Assembly (NCBI GenBank): GCA_910577225.1
Contig: CAJTMV010000038.1
Coordinates: forward strand, 1 to 38,025
Direction: 5' to 3'
Source of the DNA: an uncultured Eubacterium sp.
Lineage (GTDB): Bacteria > Bacillota > Clostridia > Lachnospirales > Lachnospiraceae
Length of the DNA: 38,025 nucleotides
The translations under genes and the position numbers were made by a program. The notes beneath the pieces are model-generated. The model did no database searches and was not told the origin of the DNA. It worked only from the letters and a program-made list of their open reading frames with translations. Shown here piece by piece: positions 24,788-33,754 of this stretch; position 1 is the first letter of the stretch, and every line of letters starts with the position of its first letter.

Positions 24788-26467
24788 TTATGAAGACATC
24801 CGCTCCATCATGTTCGCCATCCATCTTCCGCCTGGAAACTGACGCATTTCCTCCGGCGTCATTGCCCGCAGCGTCAGCAGCAAAAGCAGATAGACGATTA
24901 CGCCGCATCCGATCGAAACCGGTACCGTAACATATTTCCACTCCACGACCTGACTAAGCGCCGTTTCCACGATCCAGCTCATAGAAGCCATAATAGACGC
25001 ACACACTCCCGGCAGCACAAAGGTTTTCATAAACTCAGGCGCCCAGTACCCGCTCCGATACAGTGCGATCTGATTCAGCAGCATGACACTCACGCCAAAT
25101 ACTGCCATGGAAGCAACCACTGCGTAAATGTTTAGTTTCGTAAATTTTAACAGCGCCAGCAGGGAAACGACTTCCAAAACAAGCGCAATCCCGCTGTTGA
25201 TCACCGGAGTCCGCAGCTTTCCAACGCCCTGGAGGATGCTGGCGGTAACGGTAGCCAGGGAATACAATATGACAATCATACCGCCGGATAGCAGCAGTCC
25301 CGAAGCCAGCGGCTGTGCATCCTGAAATAAAAATTCCATGATCGGGGCCGACAGCAGCATCAGTACAAAGGCAAACGGAAATGCAATCAGCATACAAAAC
25401 CGAATCGCAAGCTCCGTCTTTTCCGCGGCTTCTTCCTGCCGTTCTTTTACAAAAGAGGCGGTAATACCGGGAATACAGGCCGCTCCGATGGCTGCGGCAA
25501 TAGCGATCGGCAGGTTGATTAACGTACGAAACTTGCCGGAAAATACGCCCCACCACAGAGCGATCTGATCCGGCTGCGCCTGCGCTTTCATCATATGTTT
25601 AAAAATTCCCTGCTCGATTACGATGTTGACATTGAACAATACCGAAGCTGCCAGAAACGGCAGTACGGTCAGCATCATTCTGCGGAACAGTATTTCGTTC
25701 GGAATTCTTTTTACATGTTCCCTGCGCATTTTTTTGCGCCAGATACGGACAAATCCTTTGTATAGAATATACAAAAAAAACAGAGAAAAAGCGGCGCCTG
25801 CGGTCGTGCCAGCCGCCGCTCCCGCCGCCCCGTACGCGGCGCGGTATCCTTGTTCATTCGCAAGTACCCTGCCAATGCGGTCTCCGCGCGAAGCAAGAAA
25901 ATAAGCTGCCAGCACGCTGACAAACGCGTTGACCAGCTGCTCGAGTACCTGAGAGACCGCGCTTGGGTACATATTTTCCATCCCCTGGAAAAATCCCCGC
26001 AGTACGCCAAGAAACGCCGTAATTAACAGCGTCGGCGCCAGCACGCGCAGCGCGTACAGACTCAGCGGCGTCTGAAAGACGGTAGTCGTAATAAACCGCG
26101 CGCCGAAAAAAATGGCGGCGCATGCTGCCGTGCCTGCAAACATCGCAAATAAAAAGGCACATTTTAACACCCGATACGCATTTTTAGACTCTCCTCTGGA
26201 CCGGTAATCCGACACGATTCTGGAAACCGCCATCGGCAGGCTGTAGGAGGAAACAAGCAAAAAGATATTATAAATATCAAATGCACATCCATAGTAATTA
26301 TTACCAAGATCGCCGACGATGGAGGTCAGCGGGATCCGGTAGATCAGTCCGATGATACGGCCTAAAATAGCCGCAGATGCCAGCACGCCGCTCTGAAATA
26401 AAAAATCCTGACTTTTGCTGCGGGCATGATTTTTTACTTTCTTTCTTTTTTTGGTTCTGTCTGTCAT
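24788..26467 (-). CDS. SpoVB/MurJ-like MOP-family lipid flippase
   Basis: This 559-residue integral membrane protein has about 14 hydrophobic helices and a basic cytoplasmic N-terminus. It resembles the SpoVB/Wzx polysaccharide exporters of the MOP superfamily; typical segments are the first-helix GRIIGLIYRIPLTSIVG, GVLRGFFQGMENMYPSAVSQVLEQ and ATVTASILQGVGKLRTPVIN. Such proteins flip undecaprenyl-linked precursors across the membrane, and SpoVB acts in spore cortex formation. The gene follows the DUF3048 lipoprotein gene by 15 bp and precedes the BofC-like gene, which fits a sporulation or envelope role. A paralogue acting in growth cannot be excluded. Confidence 0.85.
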   Translation of the reverse strand: MTDRTKKRKKVKNHARSKSQDFLFQSGVLASAAILGRIIGLIYRIPLTSIVGDLGNNYYGCAFDIYNIFLLVSSYSLPMAVSRIVSDYRSRGESKNAYRVLKCAFLFAMFAGTAACAAIFFGARFITTTVFQTPLSLYALRVLAPTLLITAFLGVLRGFFQGMENMYPSAVSQVLEQLVNAFVSVLAAYFLASRGDRIGRVLANEQGYRAAYGAAGAAAGTTAGAAFSLFFLYILYKGFVRIWRKKMRREHVKRIPNEILFRRMMLTVLPFLAASVLFNVNIVIEQGIFKHMMKAQAQPDQIALWWGVFSGKFRTLINLPIAIAAAIGAACIPGITASFVKERQEEAAEKTELAIRFCMLIAFPFAFVLMLLSAPIMEFLFQDAQPLASGLLLSGGMIVILYSLATVTASILQGVGKLRTPVINSGIALVLEVVSLLALLKFTKLNIYAVVASMAVFGVSVMLLNQIALYRSGYWAPEFMKTFVLPGVCASIMASMSWIVETALSQVVEWKYVTVPVSIGCGVIVYLLLLLTLRAMTPEEMRQFPGGRWMANMMERMSS

Positions 26468-26482
26468 ATCCTCTTCACAATC

Positions 26483-27742
26483 CTACTGCATCTGTGCAGC
26501 ATCGGCATAAATATGCACTCTGTCCAGATGCGAATTATCAGTAATGCAGACCCATGTCTTCCCCTGGTTCAACACAATCTCATTTCCTTCACTGTCAAAA
26601 TACTGTGTCGGCGAGAAATTATCTGCGCGTTTCCAGGTCAGATCGATGGCTTTGCCTCCGGTAATATACCAGCCGCTGCCTTCGCCGGTTGTCGCAATGT
26701 CCAGATATCCTTTATCATCCAGCGTACGAACGCTGGAATTTTGTACCAGGATATTGGTTACCGCAAGCTGGCCCGAATCGTTCCCATCGATATGTCTGTC
26801 GCCATACTGATACCGATAGTATAAACCGTCCTTCGGATTGTATTCAAAATATGGCTGATTAATCAGATATCCAGGCTGTACGATCACTGCGTCCTGACAG
26901 GTCGGGCCGCTTAATTCGACCGGTTTTTCATCCTCTGCAAACTGATAATATCCCTGAAAATCGTCTGTATACTCCTGTTCATATTTTTTCAATTCCACGC
27001 CTGCCACAAGACCTTTGCCGGTCGCGTAGGCATTGTGCGGCGCTTTCTTTGCCGTATCTCTGTAGATCACAGCTTTGTCCACTGCATAATCCAGACCGTT
27101 CAGATCGTCGATCTGTCCGCTTTCCAAAAATCCCTGCGCATACGATGCCTGTCCGTAATGCAGATAAATCGCGTCAAATCCCATCGAATAATAGGCATAA
27201 TACAGGCGGCTGCTTCTGACGGAGCCCAGCTTTTCGATCTGTTTATAATCCTGAAAAATACCCATCAGACGTGTCAGACCGCCTTCCACCGGAGCTTCGT
27301 AAATCACCTGCGCCTGTCCGATACCATATTGCGGCAGCGCGCTGTCTGTATTTCCAATCATACAGGAAACCGGACGCTGCTTTGCGAGCGTCTCATCAAT
27401 CCATTCGCCCGTCAGAAAGCTCTTTGCCTCGCCCTCATGCGTATCTTCCTCCTCAGGCTCTGCGGCCGTCTCTTCCTCCACAATCGTCTCCTCGTCCGGC
27501 ATGGTTTCTTCTTCCACAATCGTCTGCGGTTCTGGCAAAGGAACCGTCTCTTCCTCCTTTTTGCCGCATCCGCTTACTATCATACCGGCGCCTGCCAGCG
27601 TCAGCATTCCGAGCATCCATTTTCTCCGATATCTGTCAAAACAGATTCCGGCTGGCTGTTTCTTTGTATCGTTCGAATGTCCGCCTGCAGCCGCATTTGC
27701 CGACGCCGTCTGTTTTTTGCCATAGATCCGTTCTTTTTCCAT
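26483..27742 (-). CDS. DUF3048 (YerB-like) lipoprotein
   Basis: This 419-residue protein has an unusually long basic N-terminal region. Then come a signal segment with MLGMLTLAGAGMIVSGC, whose VSGC is a good lipobox, an acidic Glu/Thr linker and a DUF3048 domain. Signature stretches are RPVSCMIGN, AQVIYEAPVEGGLTRLMGIF, GSVRSSRLYYAYYSMGFDAIYLHYG and NQGKTWVCITD. YerB-like proteins sit on the outer face of the membrane; their reaction is not known. The start at 27742 is chosen for AGAAGG upstream, leaving about 40 residues before the signal helix; a later start near the signal peptide would be more usual. The SpoVB-like gene follows 15 bp downstream. Confidence 0.85.
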   Translation of the reverse strand: MEKERIYGKKQTASANAAAGGHSNDTKKQPAGICFDRYRRKWMLGMLTLAGAGMIVSGCGKKEEETVPLPEPQTIVEEETMPDEETIVEEETAAEPEEEDTHEGEAKSFLTGEWIDETLAKQRPVSCMIGNTDSALPQYGIGQAQVIYEAPVEGGLTRLMGIFQDYKQIEKLGSVRSSRLYYAYYSMGFDAIYLHYGQASYAQGFLESGQIDDLNGLDYAVDKAVIYRDTAKKAPHNAYATGKGLVAGVELKKYEQEYTDDFQGYYQFAEDEKPVELSGPTCQDAVIVQPGYLINQPYFEYNPKDGLYYRYQYGDRHIDGNDSGQLAVTNILVQNSSVRTLDDKGYLDIATTGEGSGWYITGGKAIDLTWKRADNFSPTQYFDSEGNEIVLNQGKTWVCITDNSHLDRVHIYADAAQMQ

Positions 27743-27827
27743 GTTCGTACCTTCTGCCTTTTCCCTTTCTGTCTTTTGTCGCGTGATAAGATACAGTGTA
27801 TGCATTCAAAAAGACTTCATGCGTCCT

Positions 27828-28322
27828 TCATCTTAAAATCTGCATCTCCTCTAAAATCTCTCTCTGTACCTGCTCCATCACGGACGCTTCTTCTTCTGTC
27901 ATATGATCGTAACCGAACAAATGCAGCATGCTATGTACAATTAAAAACGCAAATTCCCTTCGTTCGCTGTGTCCGAAACTTTCTGCCTGTCGTTTGACAC
28001 GTTCCGTATTCAGAATAATATCTCCAAGCACAACTTCTCCGGTATCCGGATTAAAATTATCCGCGTCCGCTTCCAGTTTTGAAAAATCTCCGGCCATCTC
28101 GTAATGAATCATTGGAAACGACAGCACGTCGGTAGGACTGTCTATGCCGCGAAATTCTTTGTTCATCATCCGTATGCCCTCGTCATCGGTCAAAAGCAGA
28201 TTGACCTCGGCTTCAAACGGAAATTTTTCATGTGCAATGGTATAGCGGATGACATCTCCTGCTATTTTTTCATAATCAAACGAAAAGTCGGCGCTTATTT
28301 CTTCTTCGACGCTGATCGTCAT
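27828..28322 (-). CDS. ybeY: Endoribonuclease YbeY
   Basis: This 164-residue zinc enzyme processes the 3' end of 16S rRNA and takes part in ribosome quality control. The metal motif HSMLHLFGYDH (three His) lies near residue 130, and the RGIDSPTDVLSFPM segment is characteristic. AGGAGG lies before the ATG. Its place after phoH and a PgpH-like gene reproduces the usual Firmicutes order phoH-pgpH-ybeY. The HD-like gene ends 58 bp upstream and the DUF3048 gene starts 85 bp downstream. Confidence 0.93.
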   Translation of the reverse strand: MTISVEEEISADFSFDYEKIAGDVIRYTIAHEKFPFEAEVNLLLTDDEGIRMMNKEFRGIDSPTDVLSFPMIHYEMAGDFSKLEADADNFNPDTGEVVLGDIILNTERVKRQAESFGHSERREFAFLIVHSMLHLFGYDHMTEEEASVMEQVQREILEEMQILR

Positions 28323-28380
28323 CAGGTATTCCTCCTTTTTTTGCAGAGATTCTTATAACAATGTTTCTTCACGATTGTTC

Positions 28381-29571
28381 TTATAATAACTCTTCTTCTT
28401 TTGCCAGAAATTCCCGTATTTTTAAAAACTGGTTCATCGTCAGCCCGCTGTGATCATAGATACCGGAAGAGGATTCTTCGTTTAACGTCTGGTAAATAAC
28501 CATATCCCGGTTCCAGGAGCTGGAAAGCGTCGTATGATCTAACAATTCAAACTTTGTCACAAGCGTGTCCGTAATGTGCACAATCGCAGATTCAATCGTG
28601 GATATCGGATTTTTCTGCCCGCCAAACTCACTCAGAATCGTAATGACATCATTTGGAAAACAATTGTCCTGCGCAATGGTAACGCCGCTTTCCACAAACG
28701 GCTCTCCGCCGAATTTTCCAAGGCGGTAATAAAAACCGCTGACAGCGGCCAGTTTCGCGTTTACTTTAATCTTTGCCGCGCAGTGCGCCGCAATGCGGGA
28801 TACGCGAATGGCATGATTATAATCGCCCTGGGAATACCGCTTAATTTCCCGTACCAGATGAAAACTCGGATCTACAATCGTATCCAGACTGATTTCTCCA
28901 TAGTGTTCCAGACGGGTATGCAGACCGTCATATAAAAAATGCATCGCTGCCACCGTAACGATACTTCCCGGCAATACGGTGAAAAGCAGCCGCAGTGTCG
29001 GAACGCCCTGTTCCAGATAGTAAAACAGCACCGGAATGGCTGTATTTAACGCAAAAGCCGTCATCTGCGCGTAGACGCGGTGCTCTTTTTGCTCATACAT
29101 GCCGGTCAGCATAATGCCGGTCAGCATCAGCAGCAGGTAACAGGTCATTACCGAAGTGGACCATCCTGCGTTGAGCGTAAGATGAATATCAAAAAACAAA
29201 GCGATCGCAAACGCCTGCTCTCTGTCAAGTCCTGCCGCCAGAAGAAACGCGATGCAAAATACCGGCGCCGCATACGCCGGACAAAACGAAGCAAGGATCA
29301 TAACGACCATGCCTGCCGTATAATAAATGCAAAGCCGATGGTAATCCTCCGAAGAATCCGGGCGGGCGTTTCGATGCAGTCTGCCGCTTTCCAGATAAAA
29401 CGCAAACAATACCGCAAACAGCACGTCCGCAAATAAAATGACAAGCGTATCGCCAAGCGCCATCCTGTGAACGATTCCAAAAAGAATTCCTCCAAGCAGC
29501 GTCACCACACCGATATATACCAGCTTTAAGACCCGCTTTGCAATAAATCTTTCTTCTGTCATGCCTGCCAT
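28381..29571 (-). CDS. PgpH-like 7TM-HD protein with a degenerate HD site
   Basis: This 396-residue protein has six or seven membrane helices (about residues 12-230) followed by an HD-type cytoplasmic domain (about 240-396). Position between phoH and ybeY marks it as the counterpart of PgpH, the membrane c-di-AMP phosphodiesterase. Two things differ from PgpH. It lacks the large N-terminal extracellular domain, about half of the usual 700-plus residues. The HD dyad, normally YYHDIGK, reads YYRLGKF here, so the metal-binding His and Asp are absent although the earlier helix His (DYNHAIRVS) remains. It is probably catalytically inactive, perhaps a sensor or pseudo-enzyme. It overlaps phoH by 13 bp. 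Confidence 0.75.
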   Translation of the reverse strand: MAGMTEERFIAKRVLKLVYIGVVTLLGGILFGIVHRMALGDTLVILFADVLFAVLFAFYLESGRLHRNARPDSSEDYHRLCIYYTAGMVVMILASFCPAYAAPVFCIAFLLAAGLDREQAFAIALFFDIHLTLNAGWSTSVMTCYLLLMLTGIMLTGMYEQKEHRVYAQMTAFALNTAIPVLFYYLEQGVPTLRLLFTVLPGSIVTVAAMHFLYDGLHTRLEHYGEISLDTIVDPSFHLVREIKRYSQGDYNHAIRVSRIAAHCAAKIKVNAKLAAVSGFYYRLGKFGGEPFVESGVTIAQDNCFPNDVITILSEFGGQKNPISTIESAIVHITDTLVTKFELLDHTTLSSSWNRDMVIYQTLNEESSSGIYDHSGLTMNQFLKIREFLAKEEELL

Positions 29572-30581
29572 TTTGTCACCTGTTTTTTACGTTTGATCTC
29601 ACCGGAACGTCTGGTATGATTCAGTTGTTTTTTCTCATACTGTTCATATGCGTTGACGATCTTTTGTACAAGCGGGTGGCGCACGACATCCTTACTGGAA
29701 AGCTCGCAGATGCCGATATCCTCTACCTGTTTTAGTACCTCAAGCGCAACGTCCAGACCCGATTTGGTATCCGGCGGAAGATCCTTTTGCGTTGCGTCTC
29801 CTGTAATGACAACTTTCGAACCAAATCCGATTCTTGTTAAAAACATCTTCATCTGCGCCGGCGTCGTATTTTGCGCCTCATCCAGTATAATAAACGAATT
29901 GTCCAGCGTACGCCCGCGCATATAAGCCAGCGGCGCGACTTCGATCAGCCCTTTTTCCATGTTTTTTAAAAACGTTTCCGCTCCCATAATCTGATGCAGC
30001 GCGTCATATAAAGGCCGCAGATACGGATCTACCTTGCTTTGCAAATCGCCCGGCAAAAATCCGAGCTTTTCGCCGGCTTCGATCGCCGGTCTTGTCAGTA
30101 TGATACGTCCGGTTTCTTCTTTTTTAAAAGACGACACTGCCATCGCCATTGCAAGATAAGTCTTTCCGGTACCTGCCGGCCCGGTACCAAATACGATCAT
30201 ACGGTCCTTGATCAGCTCTGTATATTTTTTTTGTCCGAGCGTCTTCGGACGGATGGGTTTCCCGTTTACCGTATAACCGACGCAGGACTCGTCGATGTCT
30301 GCCAGTGTGGCTGTTTCATGTTCATTGACAAGAGCAATGGCATAGTCTACGTTTTGTTCGGTAACCGTACTGCCCCGTCTGGACAGCTCCAGCAGCTGTG
30401 AAATGACCTGTTTTGCAGATGAAATGCGGTTTGCATCCCCCAGTATTTTGACCTGTTCATTCCTGCAGACCACGGTTACCTGAAGATTTCGTTCAATGAT
30501 CTTCATATAATGATCAAACTGCCCAAATACATTCGTCATATGATCTGACGGCAGTTCCATACATATCTCATTCAGACTCAT
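29559..30581 (-). CDS. phoH: PhoH-family ATPase
   Basis: This 340-residue cytoplasmic protein has an N-terminal KH-like region and a P-loop ATPase core. Walker A is GPAGTGKT (about residues 133-140), with RPAIEAGEKLGFLPGDL, Walker B FIILDEAQN and motif VVITGDATQ. PhoH proteins are predicted RNA-associated ATPases or helicases linked with YbeY. The gene overlaps yqfD by 14 bp at its start and the PgpH-like gene by 13 bp at its end, so the three are tightly coupled. Confidence 0.93.
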   Translation of the reverse strand: MSLNEICMELPSDHMTNVFGQFDHYMKIIERNLQVTVVCRNEQVKILGDANRISSAKQVISQLLELSRRGSTVTEQNVDYAIALVNEHETATLADIDESCVGYTVNGKPIRPKTLGQKKYTELIKDRMIVFGTGPAGTGKTYLAMAMAVSSFKKEETGRIILTRPAIEAGEKLGFLPGDLQSKVDPYLRPLYDALHQIMGAETFLKNMEKGLIEVAPLAYMRGRTLDNSFIILDEAQNTTPAQMKMFLTRIGFGSKVVITGDATQKDLPPDTKSGLDVALEVLKQVEDIGICELSSKDVVRHPLVQKIVNAYEQYEKKQLNHTRRSGEIKRKKQVTKWQA

Positions 30582-31842
30582 TTTCTACATTCCCTTCATT
30601 TCCCGTATCTTTGACCTGATCGGCATTCACGGCGTATTTACATGTATTTTCCAGCACCGTGACAGTTCCCGATACGGTATATTTATTTTTTTTTGTACTT
30701 ATCATAACATGTTTTTCCAAAATGAGCACACCTTTTTGCGTCAATTTTTCTAAAAATTCCGTTAAATTTTCTGCAGCATGCTGTCTGGCTTCTTTTTTTG
30801 TATAAACCGTCTGTACTTCTTCATATTCTTCATACGTACGCTTTACGAGAGAAACTGGCAGATAAAAGGAATCGCATAAGCGAAACTGCGTCCGTGTATC
30901 CAGTATCGTATACTGGTCGTAGCCGGTCTTCTTCCAGGGAATCGGAATGTATGTATCCAACAGACTGATCCCATAACGCGTTTCCTTTTGTCCGCTGTAT
31001 ATGCGCTCTACATGTTTTTTCAGAAAACTGTCCTTATACGGATATACCGTTTTCAGCTGAATATCCGCGTCAGCGGTACAGTACTGGTAATCGGTCAGCG
31101 TCCCGCTGTCGTCATAAATCGGCAGCGCGCCGGATACAAGGACTTCTCCCTTTTTGACCGTATCTCCCTGCTGCACAATGGGCGTTCCTTTTCGCACATA
31201 AATACTTTCGACTGTTCCATCACACGTCGCCAGCAGATCGTAGCCTTTTTGCTCCTGCCGCTGAAATTCCTCCGGCAGCTGCGCATTCGATGGCTGCGAC
31301 GCCACAACCAGGTTTTCCTGTACATCGATCGTCAGCGTGGTGCCTTCCCTTTTTACCGAAGTCCAGATAATACTTTTAAAGCAGCTTCTGATTTCTTCTT
31401 CCAGCTTTGTACAGTCGATCCTGGATACCGGCGTCCCATAAGAGCTGTTTTTTTCTGCAAGAAACTGCAGCAGACTGTCGTCCGTTACGCTGTCGTTTCC
31501 ATTGATATGAATCTTCCAGATAAATCGCGACAAGGTATACAGAATCATCATACAGATAAAAACGCTCAAAAACAGGATCTTCCGTTTGCGATAACGGAAG
31601 AAAAAGAATGGAATCCCGTTTCTTCTGCTGATTTTTACATGCGTGCCGGATTTTTTCAGCAGTGGTTTTAAGCTGCGAAACCCGTCTACGGATATATGAA
31701 AATAATAAACGTCCCCTTCCTGGTGCAGATCCCAGATCAGGATGTTATGATTACTGCAAAGATTTAAAAAACGTTCGGGTGCATAGCCCCATAACGCCAC
31801 CTCTACATAGCCGCGAAAATATTTGATCAGACGCAACAGCAT
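30568..31842 (-). CDS. yqfD: Sporulation protein YqfD
   Basis: This 424-residue protein fits the YqfD family: an N-terminal cytoplasmic part with YFRGYVEVALWGYAPERFLN, a single membrane helix (about 88-112) and an extracytoplasmic region with IDVQENLV and the segment CDGTVESIYVRKGTPIVQQGD. In Bacillus, yqfC and yqfD are sporulation genes under SigE, with YqfD needed for efficient sporulation. It starts 8 bp after yqfC and overlaps phoH. Its presence supports an endospore former. Confidence 0.92.
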   Translation of the reverse strand: MLLRLIKYFRGYVEVALWGYAPERFLNLCSNHNILIWDLHQEGDVYYFHISVDGFRSLKPLLKKSGTHVKISRRNGIPFFFFRYRKRKILFLSVFICMMILYTLSRFIWKIHINGNDSVTDDSLLQFLAEKNSSYGTPVSRIDCTKLEEEIRSCFKSIIWTSVKREGTTLTIDVQENLVVASQPSNAQLPEEFQRQEQKGYDLLATCDGTVESIYVRKGTPIVQQGDTVKKGEVLVSGALPIYDDSGTLTDYQYCTADADIQLKTVYPYKDSFLKKHVERIYSGQKETRYGISLLDTYIPIPWKKTGYDQYTILDTRTQFRLCDSFYLPVSLVKRTYEEYEEVQTVYTKKEARQHAAENLTEFLEKLTQKGVLILEKHVMISTKKNKYTVSGTVTVLENTCKYAVNADQVKDTGNEGNVENESE

Positions 31843-31850
31843 GGCACACC

Positions 31851-32138
31851 TCAGTTTTCATAAATAATCTGTTCGATCAGACCTTTGATCTTCATTTCTT
31901 CATTGGTGTAGTATTCGATCTCAAGCCGTTTTCCAACTACGAGAATCCTGCAGTCTTTCGCCTGGATACGAATATGCTCGTCTTTATATTCCAAAATTCC
32001 GCGATAATTTTCGATCAGCAGTTCATTCTGACCTGTGACCGACAAAAGCACGCTTCCATAAGCCAGATCCGGCGGAAGATCAAATGCCCTTACGACATTT
32101 TCTTTCAGTTCGCTGGTGAAAATTCCTCTTCTTTTCAT
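31851..32138 (-). CDS. yqfC: Sporulation protein YqfC (YabP-like)
   Basis: This 95-residue YabP/YqfC-family protein has VVRAFDLPPDLAYGSVLLSVTGQNE near its start, then ENYRGILEYKDEHIRIQ and a GKRLEIEYYTNEEMKIKG end, all typical of the family. Partners with YqfD in sporulation. Start set at 32138 because GGAG lies five bases upstream; a longer frame adds 16 residues without a ribosome site. The dCMP-deaminase gene ends 79 bp upstream on the same strand. Confidence 0.88.
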   Translation of the reverse strand: MKRRGIFTSELKENVVRAFDLPPDLAYGSVLLSVTGQNELLIENYRGILEYKDEHIRIQAKDCRILVVGKRLEIEYYTNEEMKIKGLIEQIIYEN

Positions 32139-32217
32139 AACGGCTCCGATCGTATCCGGTAATAGGATTGATACTATTGTATGCATCGCCCGTATCTGGT
32201 ATGTGTTTCTTTTTTAT

Positions 32218-32706
32218 TTAGTATCCCGGGATTCCGTCTAAGGATTCGTCCCCGGCAATCCAGTCTTCGACGTCTATTTCCCGATATTCATCATCGGTAT
32301 CGCGAATTACGACGCTGCGAATGCCCGCGTTGATAATCAGGCGTTTGCACATCGAGCAGCTGTTCGAATTTTTGATATATTCCCCGCTGTCCGCTTCCCT
32401 TCCGGATAAATACATGGTAGCGCCGATCATTTTTTCGCGTTCCGCGCTGATAATCGCATTTGCCTCGGCATGCACGCTGCGGCACAGCTCGTACCGCTCG
32501 CCCCTTGGTATATTCATGCGTTTGCGGATACAATAACCAAGATCTGTACAGTTTTTTCTTCCTCTTGGAGCTCCTGCGTATCCGGTTGCAATGACTTCGT
32601 CATTTTTTACGATCACCGCGCCGAAATGTCTGCGCAGGCAGGTACACCGTTTGGATACGACGTCTGCCAGATCCAGATAGTAGTTCATTTTATCGCGTCT
32701 TGACAC
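32218..32706 (-). CDS. Deoxycytidylate (dCMP) deaminase family protein
   Basis: This 162-residue zinc deaminase converts dCMP to dUMP for thymidylate synthesis. The motif HAEANAI supplies the zinc His and catalytic Glu. The distal SNSCSMCKR supplies the two Cys ligands. An N-terminal TGYAGAPRG segment contacts the nucleotide. ComE-type deaminases belong to the same family. The start is a GTG with AGGAGG five bases upstream. It appears to head the long minus-strand run of sporulation and housekeeping genes; no strong own promoter was seen in the 69 bp upstream, which hold the terminator of the NeuB-like gene. Confidence 0.87.
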   Translation of the reverse strand: MSRRDKMNYYLDLADVVSKRCTCLRRHFGAVIVKNDEVIATGYAGAPRGRKNCTDLGYCIRKRMNIPRGERYELCRSVHAEANAIISAEREKMIGATMYLSGREADSGEYIKNSNSCSMCKRLIINAGIRSVVIRDTDDEYREIDVEDWIAGDESLDGIPGY

Positions 32707-32733
32707 CTGGTCCTCCTTTCACAATACGCCAAA

Positions 32734-32767
32734 ACAAAGCTATACAGTATTTTCTGTACAGCTTTGT
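32734..32767 (-). terminator. Terminator after the NeuB-like gene
   Basis: ACAAAGCT-A-TACAG pairs with CTGTA-C-AGCTTTGT around a TATTTT loop, with one mismatch. On the minus strand it is followed by four T residues. It lies nine bases after the stop codon of the NeuB-like gene. Confidence 0.65.
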
Positions 32768-32775
32768 CTGTTGTG

Positions 32776-33603
32776 TTATCTGCCTCTGCATTTATTTCTT
32801 AATTCCAGTTCGGACTCGGAAAATATCTTTTCCCCGGTACCCATAATCTGCTCTGTGTCCCGGATATCCCTGACCAGCTTCCATAGCTCTACCGGATCTA
32901 CGGACGCTTTCTGCTCGACGCCGTACAGCATCTTATTCAGCGTAATATGGCGTTCAATCGAGGTCGCTCCCATGGCGACTGCACATGTGCTGACCAGTGT
33001 GCCGATCTCGTGTCCGCTGTAACCGACCTTGCATTGATAGCGGTCTCTGAGCGTATAGATCATTCTTAAATTCGCGTCCAGACTCACCATCGGATATGTG
33101 CTGATACAGTGCATCAGTTCAAACGGACAGTCATGCTTTCTGAATATCTCCACCGCATGGTCGATTTCTTCGAACGTACTCATACCGGTCGCCACAAACG
33201 TATACCGGCCTTCCTCAGCCACGGTTTCAAGCAGCTCATCGTTTGTCAGCATGGCAGATGCGATTTTATTATATTTATGATCGTACTGGCGTAAAAACAA
33301 CTGGGAAGCAACATCATACGACGATGCATACCATGCGATCGATTTTTCCTTACAATACGCATCGATCATATCATACTGTTTTTTTCCAAACTCCAGTCCC
33401 TCTACTCTTGCCCGTCTTGTATGTCCCCATGGAGAATCCTCCAATTCATCCAGATATTCTTTTGTATAGGATTTTTCTATCGTGCGTTTGCGGAACTTCA
33501 CCGCATCGCATCCGGCTAAGACAGCTGTATCGATCAGCTTTTTCGCAAGCTCCGGATCCCCATTATGATTAATCCCTATTTCTGCTGTTATAAATGTTCT
33601 CAT
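32776..33603 (-). CDS. NeuB-like sialic-acid-type synthase without SAF domain
   Basis: This 275-residue TIM-barrel protein begins with AEIGINHNGD, the NeuB signature, and continues with KFRKRT (KFQKRT in most), ASSYDVAS, FVATGMSTFEEID, MHCISTYPM, GYSGHEIG and GATSIERHITL. NeuB enzymes condense phosphoenolpyruvate with an amino sugar to make sialic, legionaminic or pseudaminic acid. Most are about 340-350 residues with a C-terminal antifreeze-like SAF domain; this one stops after the barrel. The substrate cannot be assigned because no CMP-transferase or epimerase gene is adjacent. GGGGAG precedes the ATG. Confidence 0.8.
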   Translation of the reverse strand: MRTFITAEIGINHNGDPELAKKLIDTAVLAGCDAVKFRKRTIEKSYTKEYLDELEDSPWGHTRRARVEGLEFGKKQYDMIDAYCKEKSIAWYASSYDVASQLFLRQYDHKYNKIASAMLTNDELLETVAEEGRYTFVATGMSTFEEIDHAVEIFRKHDCPFELMHCISTYPMVSLDANLRMIYTLRDRYQCKVGYSGHEIGTLVSTCAVAMGATSIERHITLNKMLYGVEQKASVDPVELWKLVRDIRDTEQIMGTGEKIFSESELELRNKCRGR

Positions 33604-33682
33604 ACCTATCTCCCCTTTCGGAACGCTGTCAAAATCATGACCGGATGTAACCGCCTTCGATTCGGGCAGTGTGTTTTTCTAT

Positions 33683-33711
33683 ATTATACTAAATACAGAG
33701 CTTTGTGTAAA
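33683..33711 (-). promoter_or_regulatory. Promoter of the NeuB-like gene
   Basis: On the minus strand, TTTACA (plus 33706-33711) and a perfect TATAAT (plus 33683-33688) are exactly 17 bp apart, predicting a leader of about 70 bases before the start codon at 33603. Confidence 0.75.
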
Positions 33712-33754
33712 GTACCAGGGGCAGTTTATTCTGATTTTGGTGTTGCGTTTATAA

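Noticed and set aside
27035..27997. 320-codon open frame on +
   Set aside because: It lies antisense to the DUF3048 and YbeY genes, which have clear motifs; its composition is Ser/Arg/Leu-rich shadow.
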